Positions 46,390-57,475 of a stretch of DNA of 64,000 bases are shown one piece after another; within the stretch, counting starts at the first letter, position 1; each line of letters begins with the position of its first letter. Source of the DNA: Manduca sexta (lineage: Eukaryota; Arthropoda; Insecta; Lepidoptera; Sphingidae); contig NC_051126.1 in assembly GCF_014839805.1 (NCBI RefSeq), positions 2,116,609-2,180,608 on the forward strand, written 5' to 3'. Both the position numbers and the translations under genes were made by a program. The notes beneath the pieces are model-generated. The model did no database searches. It saw only the letters and a list, made by a program, of their open reading frames with translations, and was not told the DNA's origin.

Positions 46390-46635
46390 TGTTACTGGTA
46401 GAATATTTGTATCCGCCCGGATAGAGAACACCATATATAAGGTGTAAAACCCGCCATAGCAACAAAGTAAATGTATCGAGTTTTGGGATCGGCCTATGCA
46501 TATTCTTTTTTAAACCGACCGGCAAAAGCATACTGAATGGCGAAGGAAAATAATATCTTGCCATGCTCGTATATGAAAAAAAGTATTGTAATAGGTACTG
46601 TCGATGACCGTCAGGAGTTGCAGTCACGGATGTAT
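46390..46635 (-). repeat. Family C repeat, diverged
   Basis: 'TATCCGCCCGGATAG', 'TATAAGGTGTAAAACCCGCC', 'GTTTTGGGATCGGCCTATG' and 'GACCGTCAGGAG'. Confidence 0.68.
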
Positions 46636-46829
46636 AAAGACAGTCGCGTAGGAACGATTATAGTGACCATCCAGGCGCCTTCCGTCAGAGGAACCAGCAA
46701 CCTTCTTAAATAAACGGATGAGGGTCTTCGCGCAGTTTAGGTTGGTATGCCGTTATGGTATGGAGTTAGTCTCTATAACATTAAGCTTGTACAAACAAAA
46801 CGCACATTATGTCGTTATCCTAGAAGAAG

Positions 46830-47030
46830 TAAGCGAAGGTGCAACTAGAGCACCCACATTTCCTTATCAGTGTTCCGTCTCCTTATTGTGATGGACGAGC
46901 CTATCGCCATGTCGGGCACGAATTAAATGTCCTAATTAGTAAATGGATATCAATAAGCACTCATGTTTACAGTGGTCTATTGGATGCCATATTTTAAATA
47001 ATTATAATTGCATATTAGGTTTATGTTGTG
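46830..47030 (-). mobile_element. SINE-B variant with extra 3' segment
   Basis: 'GAGCCTATCGCCATGTCGGG' links to SINE-B. It continues into a segment (GTGGTCTATTGGATGCCATA, then AATTATAATTGCATAT) shared only with 50060-50345. Confidence 0.62.
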
Positions 47031-47139
47031 ATAGCGACCTTAATTAGAATTTAGTGATTTTAGATATATTTAATGAAGTCATAAGTTAATTATTTTGATA
47101 TTCTCTATGTATTATTATTTAGTTAGTTAATTCAGCATA

Positions 47140-47345
47140 TAAAGCCGTTGCGCCTGATCTCTCTCCGGTCATGTCGAATTGTTGTCTCACCGGACTATGA
47201 GAGTGAAGGAACAGAGAGAGCAACTGTGTACTGCGCACACACTTGTGCACTATAATAAATCCTGCGTACCTGGTTGATCTCCGTTGAGATTGGCCGCCGT
47301 GGCCGAGATTCAGCTAAGATGGATTCATTCAGTTAATTATTGCCT
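47140..47345 (+). repeat. Family I interspersed repeat
   Basis: 'CCGGACTATGAGAGTGAAGG', 'TGCGCACACACTTGTGCAC' and 'AGATTGGCCGCCGTGGCC' match 27681-27835 in inverse. Confidence 0.72.
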
Positions 47346-47559
47346 ATAAATGATTTAGGCGTAATGAGACATAATATCTAGTCAAAGTTATTGGCGCGCT
47401 GCAGTAGCACTCAATTCTTCGTCATTCAAAATGTAGGTGATATTACTCATGTCTATCACTGGTGGTGATATCATAAAGAGATAATTGCATGTTCCTCATT
47501 TCGCCTTTAAAAAAAGGGAACATGCATTTTTTTCTAAACGTCATTTTTTTTATTCCATA

Positions 47560-47953
47560 CTAGCTTTTTGCCCGCGGTACCGCCCGCGTGGTATAATTTT
47601 TCGAGATAAGTTTTCCGTTATAATCTTTCAAAGGTTATAAATTTTCCTCGATTTTGCTACAGTTTTCATTACTGCTCAGCTTATTTTAATCATAGCTTGA
47701 TGATATATATCCCATAGTCTTCCTCGATAAGTGAGCTATCCAACACTAAAAGAATTTTACAGTTCGAACCAGTAGTTCTTGAGATTAGCGCGTTCAAACA
47801 AACAAATTCTTCAGCTTTATATAATAGTAAGAAGTATCCTATGTCCGTCTCCTGGTTCTAAGCTACCTCCCCACCAACTTTCAGCCAAATCGGTTCATCT
47901 GTTCTTGAGTTATAAATAGTGTAACTAACACCACTTTTTTTTATATATATAGA
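47560..47953 (-). mobile_element. Non-autonomous Helitron, family 2 (possibly composite)
   Basis: On the minus strand it starts TCTATATATATAAAAAAAAG after host A and ends GCAAAAAGCTAG before host T. A palindrome (GCGGTACCGC) lies just upstream of the 3' end. The part 47560-47830 matches the 39780 and 41505 remnants, whose 5' ends lie near position 47830 of this copy, so the right 120 bases may be a second element. Confidence 0.75.
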
Positions 47954-47999
47954 TTTGTCACGACATAATATAGAAGAATTAAAAGATAATTTCCATAAT

Positions 48000-48190
48000 C
48001 ATTTCTTATGTTTACGCGAATGTTAGACAATGAAATAAAACTATTTACGGACTTTATCACGGTTATTTATATTATTATTTTCTTCCGACGTTTCGAGGAC
48101 TTAGCAGCCTTTTCGGTCACGGAGCGGAGTGAGATGTTGGTCATCCAAAAAGTCAAAGTTGCAATATCTACCTACATGTTAAAATTATAC
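48000..48190 (+). repeat. Family D repeat
   Basis: Sense copy: 'TTCTTATGTTTACGCGAATG', 'AAATAAAACTATTTACGGAC', 'TTCCGACGTTTCGAGGAC', 'GTTGGTCATCCAAAAAGTC' and 'CAATATCTACCTACAT'. Confidence 0.78.
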
Positions 48191-48482
48191 AAAACAAATA
48201 TAAGCATTATAAATTATTATTTATACAAACAAGCCTTTGATTGCAAAATGGCCGTACATAATACAAGATAACTCCCGTCGCTTTGATAGCGGAAGTAAGA
48301 AAATATTTTTTCTCGTCCAACTTTCTTATTTGTACGCTCCTACTTCCACTGATTAAACGTTATGGTATAGTTTTTTTAGTTGCATTTCACTTTTGTTTAT
48401 TTTTTTGTTAAATGTATTGAAGGAAATAAAACAATCAAAGGCAAGCATGTGACATTTGTCAGGCCGTTTGTGATTCCCCTTA

Positions 48483-48771
48483 TCTTCTTTATATATAAAA
48501 ATGAATCCCTATTTCCCTTGGTCACGCCATCACGCGTGAACGGCTGGACCGATTTCACAATTTTTTTTGTTGTTTTTGTTATTGTCAGGAGAAGGTTCTT
48601 ATGAATGAAAAAAATCAAAAAATTGCGCGGAAGATTAGAAAATTTAAGAAAAATTAACGAAAACATTAATTTTATACAACTGTCAATTGTTTGAAATAAC
48701 TGTCAGCGATTGACAGAATTCGCGCTGCAAAATCATTGTTAAGTCGGGACAACGTCTGTCGGGTCAACTAG
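48483..48771 (+). mobile_element. Non-autonomous Helitron, family 1
   Basis: TC start after host A (48482), 3' GGGTCAACTAG before host T (48772). The 3' hairpin has one changed base (AAGTCGGGACAACGTCT). Opposed frames of 74 and 89 codons across it are accidental. Confidence 0.88.
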
Positions 48772-50059
48772 TTATTTATATTTTATGAAGAATAAGGGTA
48801 CTATCACTCTGGTGAGAATAAACAAGTACTGACCTGATATCGTCCAATCGAGCGCGCAGTTCTTAAGCCCTCGCTCAACACGCGCTAGCGTTGACATTAA
48901 ATTTTCAACAGAACCTCTTAGTGCCGTATTACAATGAAAAATATATTTTATAAAGTTACAATAAAACAAATATGGTAATAGTTTAATTTGTTATTGATAT
49001 TAATTAGAAAGCAGAAGACAAACGAGTATAATTATAGCAACCATGGTACCGACATGTTATGACAGCCGTTTCCAATAATAGTTTCCAATCTCAAACTTTA
49101 ATCCGACTCCGAAAATGAACCAATCAAAATAACTCATTTGTGAACATGTCAAAAAACTGCGTTCTGATTGGTCATTTTGTGAGATAAAGATTGTGTGTTG
49201 AAAATGGCGGTTAGTTATAGTAGCGGTAGTTCAGTTTGTTTGAGGGTAAAAATGACCATTTAACGACTTGCTTAGCTCGTCATTCAATTGTAGGTAGTTT
49301 AACTATATTATACCATTATAAATTTATAAAGATCTTCCGATATTTGTTTTCTAAAAATAGTATTACATATATTATCACCCTAACATCTTATCCCCGGCGA
49401 TGACTTTCCATGCAAGCCGCATACCAACCGCCAGAAAAATAATAAACCTCGCCCTGTTGTAGTAACATATGCCACAAATCGAAGGCCTTTCTTTTCCAAA
49501 CTATCTAAACTATCGTGTCTAAAAAATAGTGATTTTCACTTTTTAACGTTGTATATGTACTGTTTACTACCAAACCCACAAATAAATAAATAAATAAACA
49601 CATTAAAAAAATCTTCATTTATCAACTATTTTTAGAGGGTTTGGAACTGAGTTAGTAAACAGAGAAAGCTGCAAGGCGAATATTACATTACATAGATAAC
49701 GAAACGCTATAAAAGTAAAAATCATATTTTTTCAGATGCGATAGTTTACTTAAGAGCCGTCGAAATATCTTGTACTACAATTTTAACGTTAAAACAAAAA
49801 ACTAAAACTGGCAGCCCCAAAGCAGGTTTTTTATTTTCCCGGTCACCAAGTCACACGGGTGACATTTGAAGAAAACCGCGCGTTAAACCGCAACACCGGC
49901 CATCACAGTAAAACGTAGTTATTGATTCCATCAGCGTAACTCGAATATGGCGGACCGTAAAATTTTCACGTTGAATATAAAACACTGTTGTTTTTACTGT
50001 CGAGACTAGGATGCGAATGCGGATTGCTTCGTATAAAAAAAATCTAAATATCACGCTCT
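48772..50059. other. Unassigned DNA
   Basis: No gene or repeat recognised. Short AAATA repeats near 49580. Confidence 0.5.
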
Positions 50060-50380
50060 CTTATATCCAAAGGTACACTCAGAGAAGCAACTATGGTGTC
50101 TACATTTTACCATGCGTGTCCGTCCCATGATGTGATAGGGGCGGACTACTCGCCATATCGGGAAAAAATTTGATGTTTGTTATTATATAGATAGATACAA
50201 ACAAACTTATGTTTAGTGGTCTATTGATTTTCACATATTTAACGATTATAATTGCATACTCTTAGTAGCTTCCAAGCTGATATTGAGCAGAAAAGCCCAT
50301 TATCACTTTGCCTGGCCAGGATTTGAACCTGGGACCTTAGAGCGGTGTCGTATACACATAATACCTCTGTTGTCGATGCA
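50060..50380 (-). mobile_element. SINE-B variant with tRNA head
   Basis: 'CCATGATGTGATAGGGGCGG' and 'CTCGCCATATCGGG', then the extra segment shared with 46830. Near 50315-50350 'CCAGGATTTGAACCTGGGAC' looks like the minus-strand T arm and box B of a tRNA-like head. Confidence 0.65.
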
Positions 50381-50634
50381 GTTGTCATTGAAGGAGATAA
50401 ATGGTGAATGTAAAATGAATATCACCGCAGACAAAAATACAATCAACTGCACTCAGAGACTGACATCGGAAGATGCAATGCAATCTATATGATTATTGTC
50501 TTTTATAATTCTAGCAACATAAAACTTTTTGGTCTCATTATTACAAAAACAAATATGTTTACAAAAATTATATTTCTATTCTGAGATAGCAAGGAACATA
50601 TTGTCGTGGTATGAACAATGTATGCCTTTCAGAG
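50381..50634. other. Unassigned DNA
   Basis: Nothing recognised. Confidence 0.5.
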
Positions 50635-50840
50635 CAAAGAACATGACATCGTGATATGAATAATGTCTTTCAGTGGCGAAAGGTCCATATAACCCTATTC
50701 CTGCCGGCTTCCCTTTCGTAATTGATGTAAAATATAATTATCATTAAAAAGATTTGCAGACCGCATTTACGAATACTAGTACCTATAAGTTGTGTCTAGT
50801 TCCCTACGCATATTAGTACCTATACCTAAGTTGAACCTTG
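50635..50840 (+). repeat. Family H repeat
   Basis: 'CAGTGGCGAAAGGTCC', 'CTATTCCTGCCGGCTTCCC' and 'ACTAGTACCTATAAGTTGTG' match 20590-20770 and, weakly, 56470-56650. Confidence 0.6.
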
Positions 50841-51759
50841 TTTCCTTTCGGAAAATTTCATCCTTAACCCCTGATTTCTTTTATATTACTTTAAACACAA
50901 TATTACCATCTACTTTTAGGTTCCAACTAAATGGTTACGTAATCATGCTGACCTCCTTGTCACATACGAGCAGTCATCGCTTCAAAGTTTAAAAAGACAA
51001 CAACTTTATGATAAATTATGACCCTCAAGCATGAAACTACATAATCTGCCGTTGTTTAAAAAGATCCTAAAGAAAGCAGAAGCTCAAAATGTTGTTTTGT
51101 ATTAAATCTAAATACTTTCTAAAACCATTTCTATAAGTATAATAATATAAACAATACCTGAATTCATCTATAAAGACACAAAGTTAAGAATTAGTCTGTA
51201 GAAAGATCAACAAAATATAGTGAACGGATTCCAAATTTTATTTCCCTGTTAGATAGCTGCACTATCCCTGAATAGCATAATCTCTATTGTTTTGATTTGA
51301 TTATAATATTCAAGGAAAATGTTTTCAAACCCGACCATCACTATCAAAATATACATAATTATTCCAAAAATCTGGCCCAAGCTATTTCTGAGTAAACCAT
51401 TAATATAATTGCTTCGACCTTTAAAACTTTATCCATTAGTACTTCCGTTTCTAAAAATGGACAGACGCCGTTTGATACAATTCTATATAAGTTTCTGCTG
51501 GGTGACCTCTGTGCATGATATATTTTATTGCATATACATTAATGACCCATTTATAGTACACACTTTCATGAGTTGTTCAATATTCATCAGAATGTCTAAG
51601 AACCGTGCTACGACAAAATATGTACCACGTTTGGTATGGATTACTGCATCCATTCCGAAATGTTTTGTCAAATTTAGAACACAAACACTGATCCAGCGCA
51701 CCCCCCCTCCCCGAAGTAATTCTTCTGCGCTCGGTCTTCACACCGAATGCATGCCCATG
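50841..51759. other. Unassigned DNA
   Basis: The 135-codon frame at 51409-51816 runs into family B and has no recognisable domain. Confidence 0.45.
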
Positions 51760-52030
51760 CACGGGGGGACATTTGCCGTGGCCCTAGGCAGACAGTCCAG
51801 TGTGTATGCCTCATAGTTGTAACTACACATTGAGGCATATCAGGGCTTGCGAACATTTCCTGTCTCTCTTCTCTCCGCCTATCCTAAGAGGGTTCCTTTA
51901 TTTTCCCCAAACTTGCCTTCCAGATATCCCCTTCCAACTTTCCTCCAGGCCCACGCTGTCGCTAAGCTGAGGGATTTCAGTATCTTAATCGCAGTTTTCC
52001 TCCGGTGTTGACGGCGGGGCTCGATACACA
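51760..52030 (+). repeat. Family B interspersed repeat
   Basis: 'GGACATTTGCCGTGG', 'GTGTATGCCTCATAGTTGT', 'GCGAACATTTCCTGTC' and 'GCTAAGCTGAGGGATTTC' align with 6311-6637, but without the 51-bp duplication. Confidence 0.7.
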
Positions 52031-53354
52031 ACAAAAACTCATCCAGCTCCTGAGAAGTCAATCAACAAAATCACTGATTATATACAGAGCTGAGAGCATA
52101 CGTGTTCCATCGAGCATCTAATTTCCACTTTATACACAGTATTCTCACCATAAAGGCCTTTATACATAGAACCCAATTTCCAAACAACAACTAGGTCAAA
52201 GAACTCGTCAAAGCGTATGCGAATTACGCACATATTAAAACGTAAGGTTGATTTCCTTACGAACAATTTGTCGCTACATATTTCAGCTTGATATAATTTC
52301 AGTGGAAGGTAAATTTAATTATACGCGAACGAAAGCGAATGCGAGTTATTCGGGCCTATAGCGTCGCCACAGTCAACAACTTGACGTCCGACCACTACGA
52401 TTGGGGACTTGGGGTAGTTTTTATTTATTTTCACACGTCAAACATAATAGGTACTTTCGTATCGTCAGTTATTATCGCTGTGGAATAAGAGACCTAGAAT
52501 TATTTTATCAGGTCATATAAGGCTTATATTTATATATTTTTTAGAAGCACACTGGATGTTGGCCGCTACCGTCTCTTCCATTCCGTCTAGGATTCTTTAG
52601 GAAAGGACTATGTTCAACTGTGGACTTAACGTTTGATGATAATCATGTTAGTTTTTTTTTTTTTGCGTTTCTTATACTATTTGCCAGGAATCGTATTCCA
52701 CAGAGGAAGTTAAAACCAAGCAGCTGGTCGTAAAAATAAATTAAATCTCATGACGTACATATCTGTAGGTTACTTTTTATTCCAAACATATATTTCTGTA
52801 CAGGCTAAGAGATGCATTTCAACTTCTCTTTTATTAATTTCGTTACGAATTAAAAGCAGATTAGTTCAGATTAATCGAGTAACACCGCTCGGTTGCCTAA
52901 AATGCATGCAATTTCCGATCTGGCTTGAAAAAATGTCGGACTGGCCTGTAGGAGGACGACATAGTCTTAGGAGGATCCAAGAGCAGAAGCTAGTGTAGAA
53001 GCAGTGCTAGCTAGTGCGTGACAAAGGTCCACGGTCTACGTACAAAATGTAAATACGGCTGTTAATGAGTTTGCTCGATTACCATGTCGATCTATTGGCA
53101 GTGTAGCAATTATTTCGTGCTTTATTCCAAACACTTGATAGGTACCGACAAAAATATATCCATTTGTACTAGTTAATGAGTAGATACAGCAACATTAATA
53201 CGTAATGTAAAAACACAGTTATTATACTAACTTATTAATGATTCAAAAGCTTCCTGTTAAAGCAGGTAAAATAAAATACGCACAATACATTTCCTCTATC
53301 GCTTTATTAGTATTTCATTCGGTATTTTACTGGTAAAAATACAGGTTGAATTTT
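52031..53354. other. Unassigned DNA
   Basis: No gene recognised. The 82-codon frame at 52750-52998 shows no motif. Confidence 0.5.
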
Positions 53355-53619
53355 ATAAATATCAGATCTTTATTATATACTGTCCACTGCTTAGCATGGG
53401 CCTTATCTACTACTGAGGATTAGGCCTCAGTCTACCGAGCTGGTCTGGTGCGGATTGGTTGACTTCACTTAACCTCAAAATTCCTATAGAGTACTTATCA
53501 GGTATGTATGTTTTCCGTACACATCATTTTAGGCAATTCTGAGATGTGTGCCCTTAGGATTTAAACCTGCGGACATTCGTCTCGGCAGTCCGTTTCACAC
53601 CCAACTAGGCTATCACCGT
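53355..53619 (-). mobile_element. SINE-A with internal deletion
   Basis: Minus copy. The TTCACCGTTAAAGC to AATACACACA part is missing; box B (GGATTTAAACC complement) and box A are partly altered. Confidence 0.83.
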
Positions 53620-54329
53620 CCGGTTAAACTTTGTTGCTTGTCAAATTATAATCGAAATTCAGTAAAGTATGTAAATTATAATCTGTTTAATCCCAAAAAT
53701 GATGTTTATTACTAACACAAGTTCAATCATGAGAGTTGGTTTTTTTCATTTAACTACCTGTTATTGACAAATCGATAGGCACTATTTTCGTATTTTATTT
53801 ATCACCCATCGATTCTTCGATCAGTTCAAATGCAATCCCTCGATCATGCATCTCCATTATATACTGCCGAATATATAAATTTCATACAAATAATACATCT
53901 AGTGAATAGTGTAGCTGTACTCGTGAGCAGGTCCCAGAGGCGATGCTTCCACTAAATTCTGTAAAAGCTTCGGGGCCGTTGTTTGGACGCTTACCATTCT
54001 GACATACCAAAATGTACATTTAAAGGCGTCTCATGTTCACTAAATTTAACAGACAAATTCAAACTTTACATTGCAGTAACAAGCTTGATTATCCTCTGGC
54101 AAACTTAGAATAGAATGTATTTTTCTCTCACAAAGCCAAGACGCTGTGTTCAAAGATAAAAGGCGGATATAGAAATGATATTTCAGAAGCAACAGATATC
54201 TGTCTTTTGTTAGAAAATTATTTGCGCCGTTAATATCCTGGTCTTTGTGGTTATAGTTGTGCCTTTAAACATCAGGCGGGTTGAAAGGCGGCAGACATGT
54301 TGTTTTAAAGGGACTGTTGATTGCCTCCA
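53620..54329. other. Unassigned DNA
   Basis: No gene or repeat recognised. Confidence 0.5.
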
Positions 54330-54334
54330 AAGAT

Positions 54335-54605
54335 GGTCTTGATGTAAATAAATCTTGAGAGTATGCATCAAATTTATACTACTTATAGTTGATGTTCAAT
54401 GATTGCTAAATAATTTATATACTATTATGTGAACTGTGAAGCAAAAATCTTATACCCCTTTGTAAAGATTGTTTTGATGTAAATAAATCTTGAGAGTATG
54501 TATCAAATTTATACTATTTATAGTTGATGTTCGATGATTGCCAAATAATCTATATACTATTATATGAACTGTGAAGCTAAAATGTTATACCTGTTTGTAA
54601 AAAAA
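54335..54605. repeat. 135-bp direct duplication
   Basis: Two copies, starting 54341 and 54476, both with GATGTAAATAAATCTTGAGA, 'ATCAAATTTATACTA', 'TATAGTTGATGTTC' and 'TGAACTGTGAAGC'. Roughly nine in ten bases agree. Confidence 0.93.
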
Positions 54606-54644
54606 ATTACGCGGACAGAAAAGTGTGAAATTTAGTAGTTACGG

Positions 54645-54750
54645 TTTATGTGGAACAGACTTACTTTGGCCACTATGGCGGATTTTAACATCTTCTGTAC
54701 GGTGGTCGCTATCCAGACGAATATAAAATATATCCTACCACCAGCAAGTG
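54645..54750 (+). repeat. Family C repeat, 3' half
   Basis: 'GGCCACTATGGCGGATTTTA', 'TACGGTGGTCGCTATCC', then ATATAAAATATATCCTACCA and CCAGCA. Confidence 0.72.
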
Positions 54751-55293
54751 TGAAAATGTTTGCAAAATTAAATGATTTTGCGTAGTAAAGTTCAATGGGA
54801 GTTTGTGAATGTTTGCATTTAATGTCCCACGTTTCCATTACGTGGATTTCTCTGTACAAAAATTAGAGATTGTCAAATCGATCCCATATACACATACTAG
54901 TCTCGTGAAAATCAACCTGAAGCGATAGATGAGACACTGCAACTCTACCTACCCCGCACTTCAAAAATATCAAACTCTTAAAACCCACACGCCGAAAAGG
55001 TCAGCGCCAACAAAATTTAAATAATCAAATTTCACAGATTTGAGAGTCCTTTTAAAACTCGGCTCTCATTAGACAAAGATAACGGACCCGAAGCCCACAC
55101 GTGGGACTCATTAATTATGACAATAGTCACAGGTCAACACCGGGACGTGTTAAAATTAAGATAATGCGCCCAACGGCGGGGTAATGTTGGTCCCTTTATG
55201 ATCATGTTAACTGGACTTTGCGTTTTTATGTGCCATAGCTTTTTCGCTTCAGTACGATCCTAAATTCTTATTGGACGGTATTTAGAGTCAATA
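54751..55293. other. Unassigned DNA
   Basis: A CpG-bearing block near 55070-55200; no gene. Confidence 0.45.
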
Positions 55294-55440
55294 GCAGCGA
55301 TAGGCTAGTTGGTTGTGAAACGGACTGCTGTACTAGGCCGCACATGCCAGCGTGGTGGACTAAAGCCTAATTCCTCTCAGTAGTAGAAGAGGCCCGTGCC
55401 CAGTAGTAGAACAGAATATACAGGGCTGATATTATTATTA
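55294..55440 (+). mobile_element. SINE-A with large internal deletion
   Basis: The head GCAGCGATAGGCTAGTTGG passes directly at about 55330 into the 'CCAGCGTGGTGGACTAAAGC' body. Box B and the central half are missing; the tail is intact. Confidence 0.85.
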
Positions 55441-55929
55441 GAGTTTAAGTAAACCAGATAATGTGAGCAGAACCGATTAAAAATTTATTAACCTGTACCT
55501 CCCGATTTTTAGAATTATACGCTCAAACATTGTCTTTTGGCCAATGGAAGTGATTGTAAATTGGTTCAGCCATTTCAGACATGCCAGTACAAACAAGCTA
55601 ACAGAAAGACAAAAATATTTAAACCTATGATTATGTTTTGGTATCGCAATAAAAACGTTATGAAATTATCAGAAGACTTATTATAGCAAGTTATTTTTGG
55701 GATTAAATAAATTGAGGTCATATATTTTTTGGAACCTGAACGCAACAAATTTCGTACGAAATCAAATAAAGTGGCGAGTAAAGATATGAAATCCACTTTT
55801 CGTTGCAATTTCATTTCAAACACATGTCGGGAAACGTTCTGTCCGCTTCGAGATGTTTCTTTTAGCAAAAACACGAACGCGGGCGTTTATAGCAAACCAT
55901 TTAATTTTGCATTTTATAAAAATGTTAGT
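55441..55929. other. Unassigned DNA
   Basis: Opposed 97- and 99-codon frames overlap here; no domain recognised in either. Confidence 0.45.
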
Positions 55930-56085
55930 AGTACTTGTAGTGAAATAAAACTATTTTTCGTATTTTATCACGGTTTTATTAGATTTTTTACCGACGATTC
56001 TAAAACTTTGCAGCCTTCATGATCACAGGAGGACTGAGGTGTTGCTCGTCCGAAAAGTCAGGAATAATATTTACCTACATTTTAC
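55930..56085 (+). repeat. Family D repeat
   Basis: 'TGAAATAAAACTATTTTTCG', 'TTTATCACGGTTTTATTAGA', 'TTTGCAGCCTTCATGATCAC', 'GAGGTGTTGCTCGTCCG' and 'ATTTACCTACATTTTAC'. Confidence 0.75.
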
Positions 56086-57079
56086 ATTTTTTTTTTAGTT
56101 GCTGACGGTCCTATCTACGCAGAACTTACAGTATCTTGATATTCGTAGTTTTCTCGAAAAATAGACGACGATATTATGAACTTTTGTTAAATATACCCCA
56201 AAAAAAAATACTTTAGTGACAATGTGTACTAGCTGTGTCCTCGAAATCGAACACAAGGTTCTAATTCCTTAAGCCACGCATCAATCTAACATTAATTTTA
56301 ACGAAAAACACATTCCATCACATTTATGACAATTAAAATTTACATTCAAATTACCATTCCACGCTAATTTTATGGAGATAACACGGCCACGTTACGAGTT
56401 TACACTGTCATAGAAAATAAAGACCCAAACAACATACAGGCAATAATTTTCTGTAGCTTTTAACGCATATGGCTGCATCAGTGGCGAAGCGCCCATACCC
56501 AATTTCTATCGGCTTCCATTGGTTTATTTACGATTGTCTTAATTTTGATTTCTGTTAAATTTGCCGCGATATGTTAACGAAGGTATTTTTTGTCTTGGGT
56601 ACCTTTTGAAAATTTTTACCTTTTATCACTGGACTGTATCCTTCCAAATGAATAGCGTCAGATATGTCCTTAATAACAATCACTAGCAGAAAGAACATTA
56701 TGATTTTTAAAAGAAATGTCATAACTTATATTTATATACAACTTTAATATTCGCCACACCAAACCGACACTCAGTTATCGCGTGTTGTTCCAAAGACTAC
56801 GAGAATACGTAGTAAAACTTTGTCCCGCGTTGTGTTCTTTCCAATCACAACACTACGGGTCGCGTAACTTCACAACCGCGGCCGCAACAGGCCGGACTGG
56901 CGTGTGACATAAAAATTATTGTTTTGGAAAACTTTCTTGTTCGGAAATCTTTGTTTGGTTGTAGAGCATGTTTAAAAAGTATAAGAGAATGATTTTTAAA
57001 GGAAGCAGGTGCACAATTGGTATTGAATATTCAACATCATTTTCCACAACGCATGTATTCTGACTACTGAGTATTATAG
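56086..57079. other. Mostly unassigned; possible family H trace at 56470-56650
   Basis: 'ATCAGTGGCGAAGCGCCCAT' and 'TTTCTATCGGCTTCC' weakly recall family H. A CpG-bearing block lies at 56760-56900. Confidence 0.4.
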
Positions 57080-57475
57080 AGGCCTCACTCATATCATGCC
57101 ACCTTTTTTGATTTCTATCCAATCACATCCAGGTTCGACCCACGATCCTTACAATGTCGTCGACCCATCTTGCTGCTGAACGGCCTATGCAACGCTTGCC
57201 TTGTCATAGCCACCACTCAGTCAGCGCCTTACTCCAACTGTCACCACTTTGTCTAGCTACATGGCCAGCCCACCTCTATTGAAGTCCCATAACAAATTGT
57301 GCGATATGTCGAACTTTTGTTTGTGGACGGATTTCGCTGTCAGGGATTCGATCTTGTAATTTGATACCTACCACAGATCACTCCATAGACATTTGTATTA
57401 CACCAAATTGGTGCAAAACGTGAGTGTCCATGTCTCGGCACCGTATGTCATGCTGGGCAGACTGTATTGGTATTA
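57080..57475 (-). pseudogene. RTE-type LINE endonuclease-reverse transcriptase, decayed C-terminal part
   Basis: On the minus strand: MTYGAETWTLT near 57430-57460, then after frame disruption RWAGHVARQ, SKALTEWWL, an in-frame TGA, GKRCIGRSAARWVDDIVRIV, GRTWM, a second in-frame TGA, and DRNQKRWHDMSEA. This order (ETWTL, WAGHVAR, GRP.RW.DD, DR..W....EA) is the conserved tail of RTE-clade proteins. The RT catalytic core is absent. It differs from the fragment at 42620, which keeps the last residues. Confidence 0.82.

Noticed and set aside
50283..50360. Minus-strand tRNA gene suggested by the T-arm-like AGGATTTGAACCT
   Set aside because: Only the T arm is clear; the rest matches a SINE-B-type head.
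51409..51816. 135-codon plus-strand frame as a gene
   Set aside because: Its last part lies in the family B repeat, and two antisense frames overlap the same DNA.
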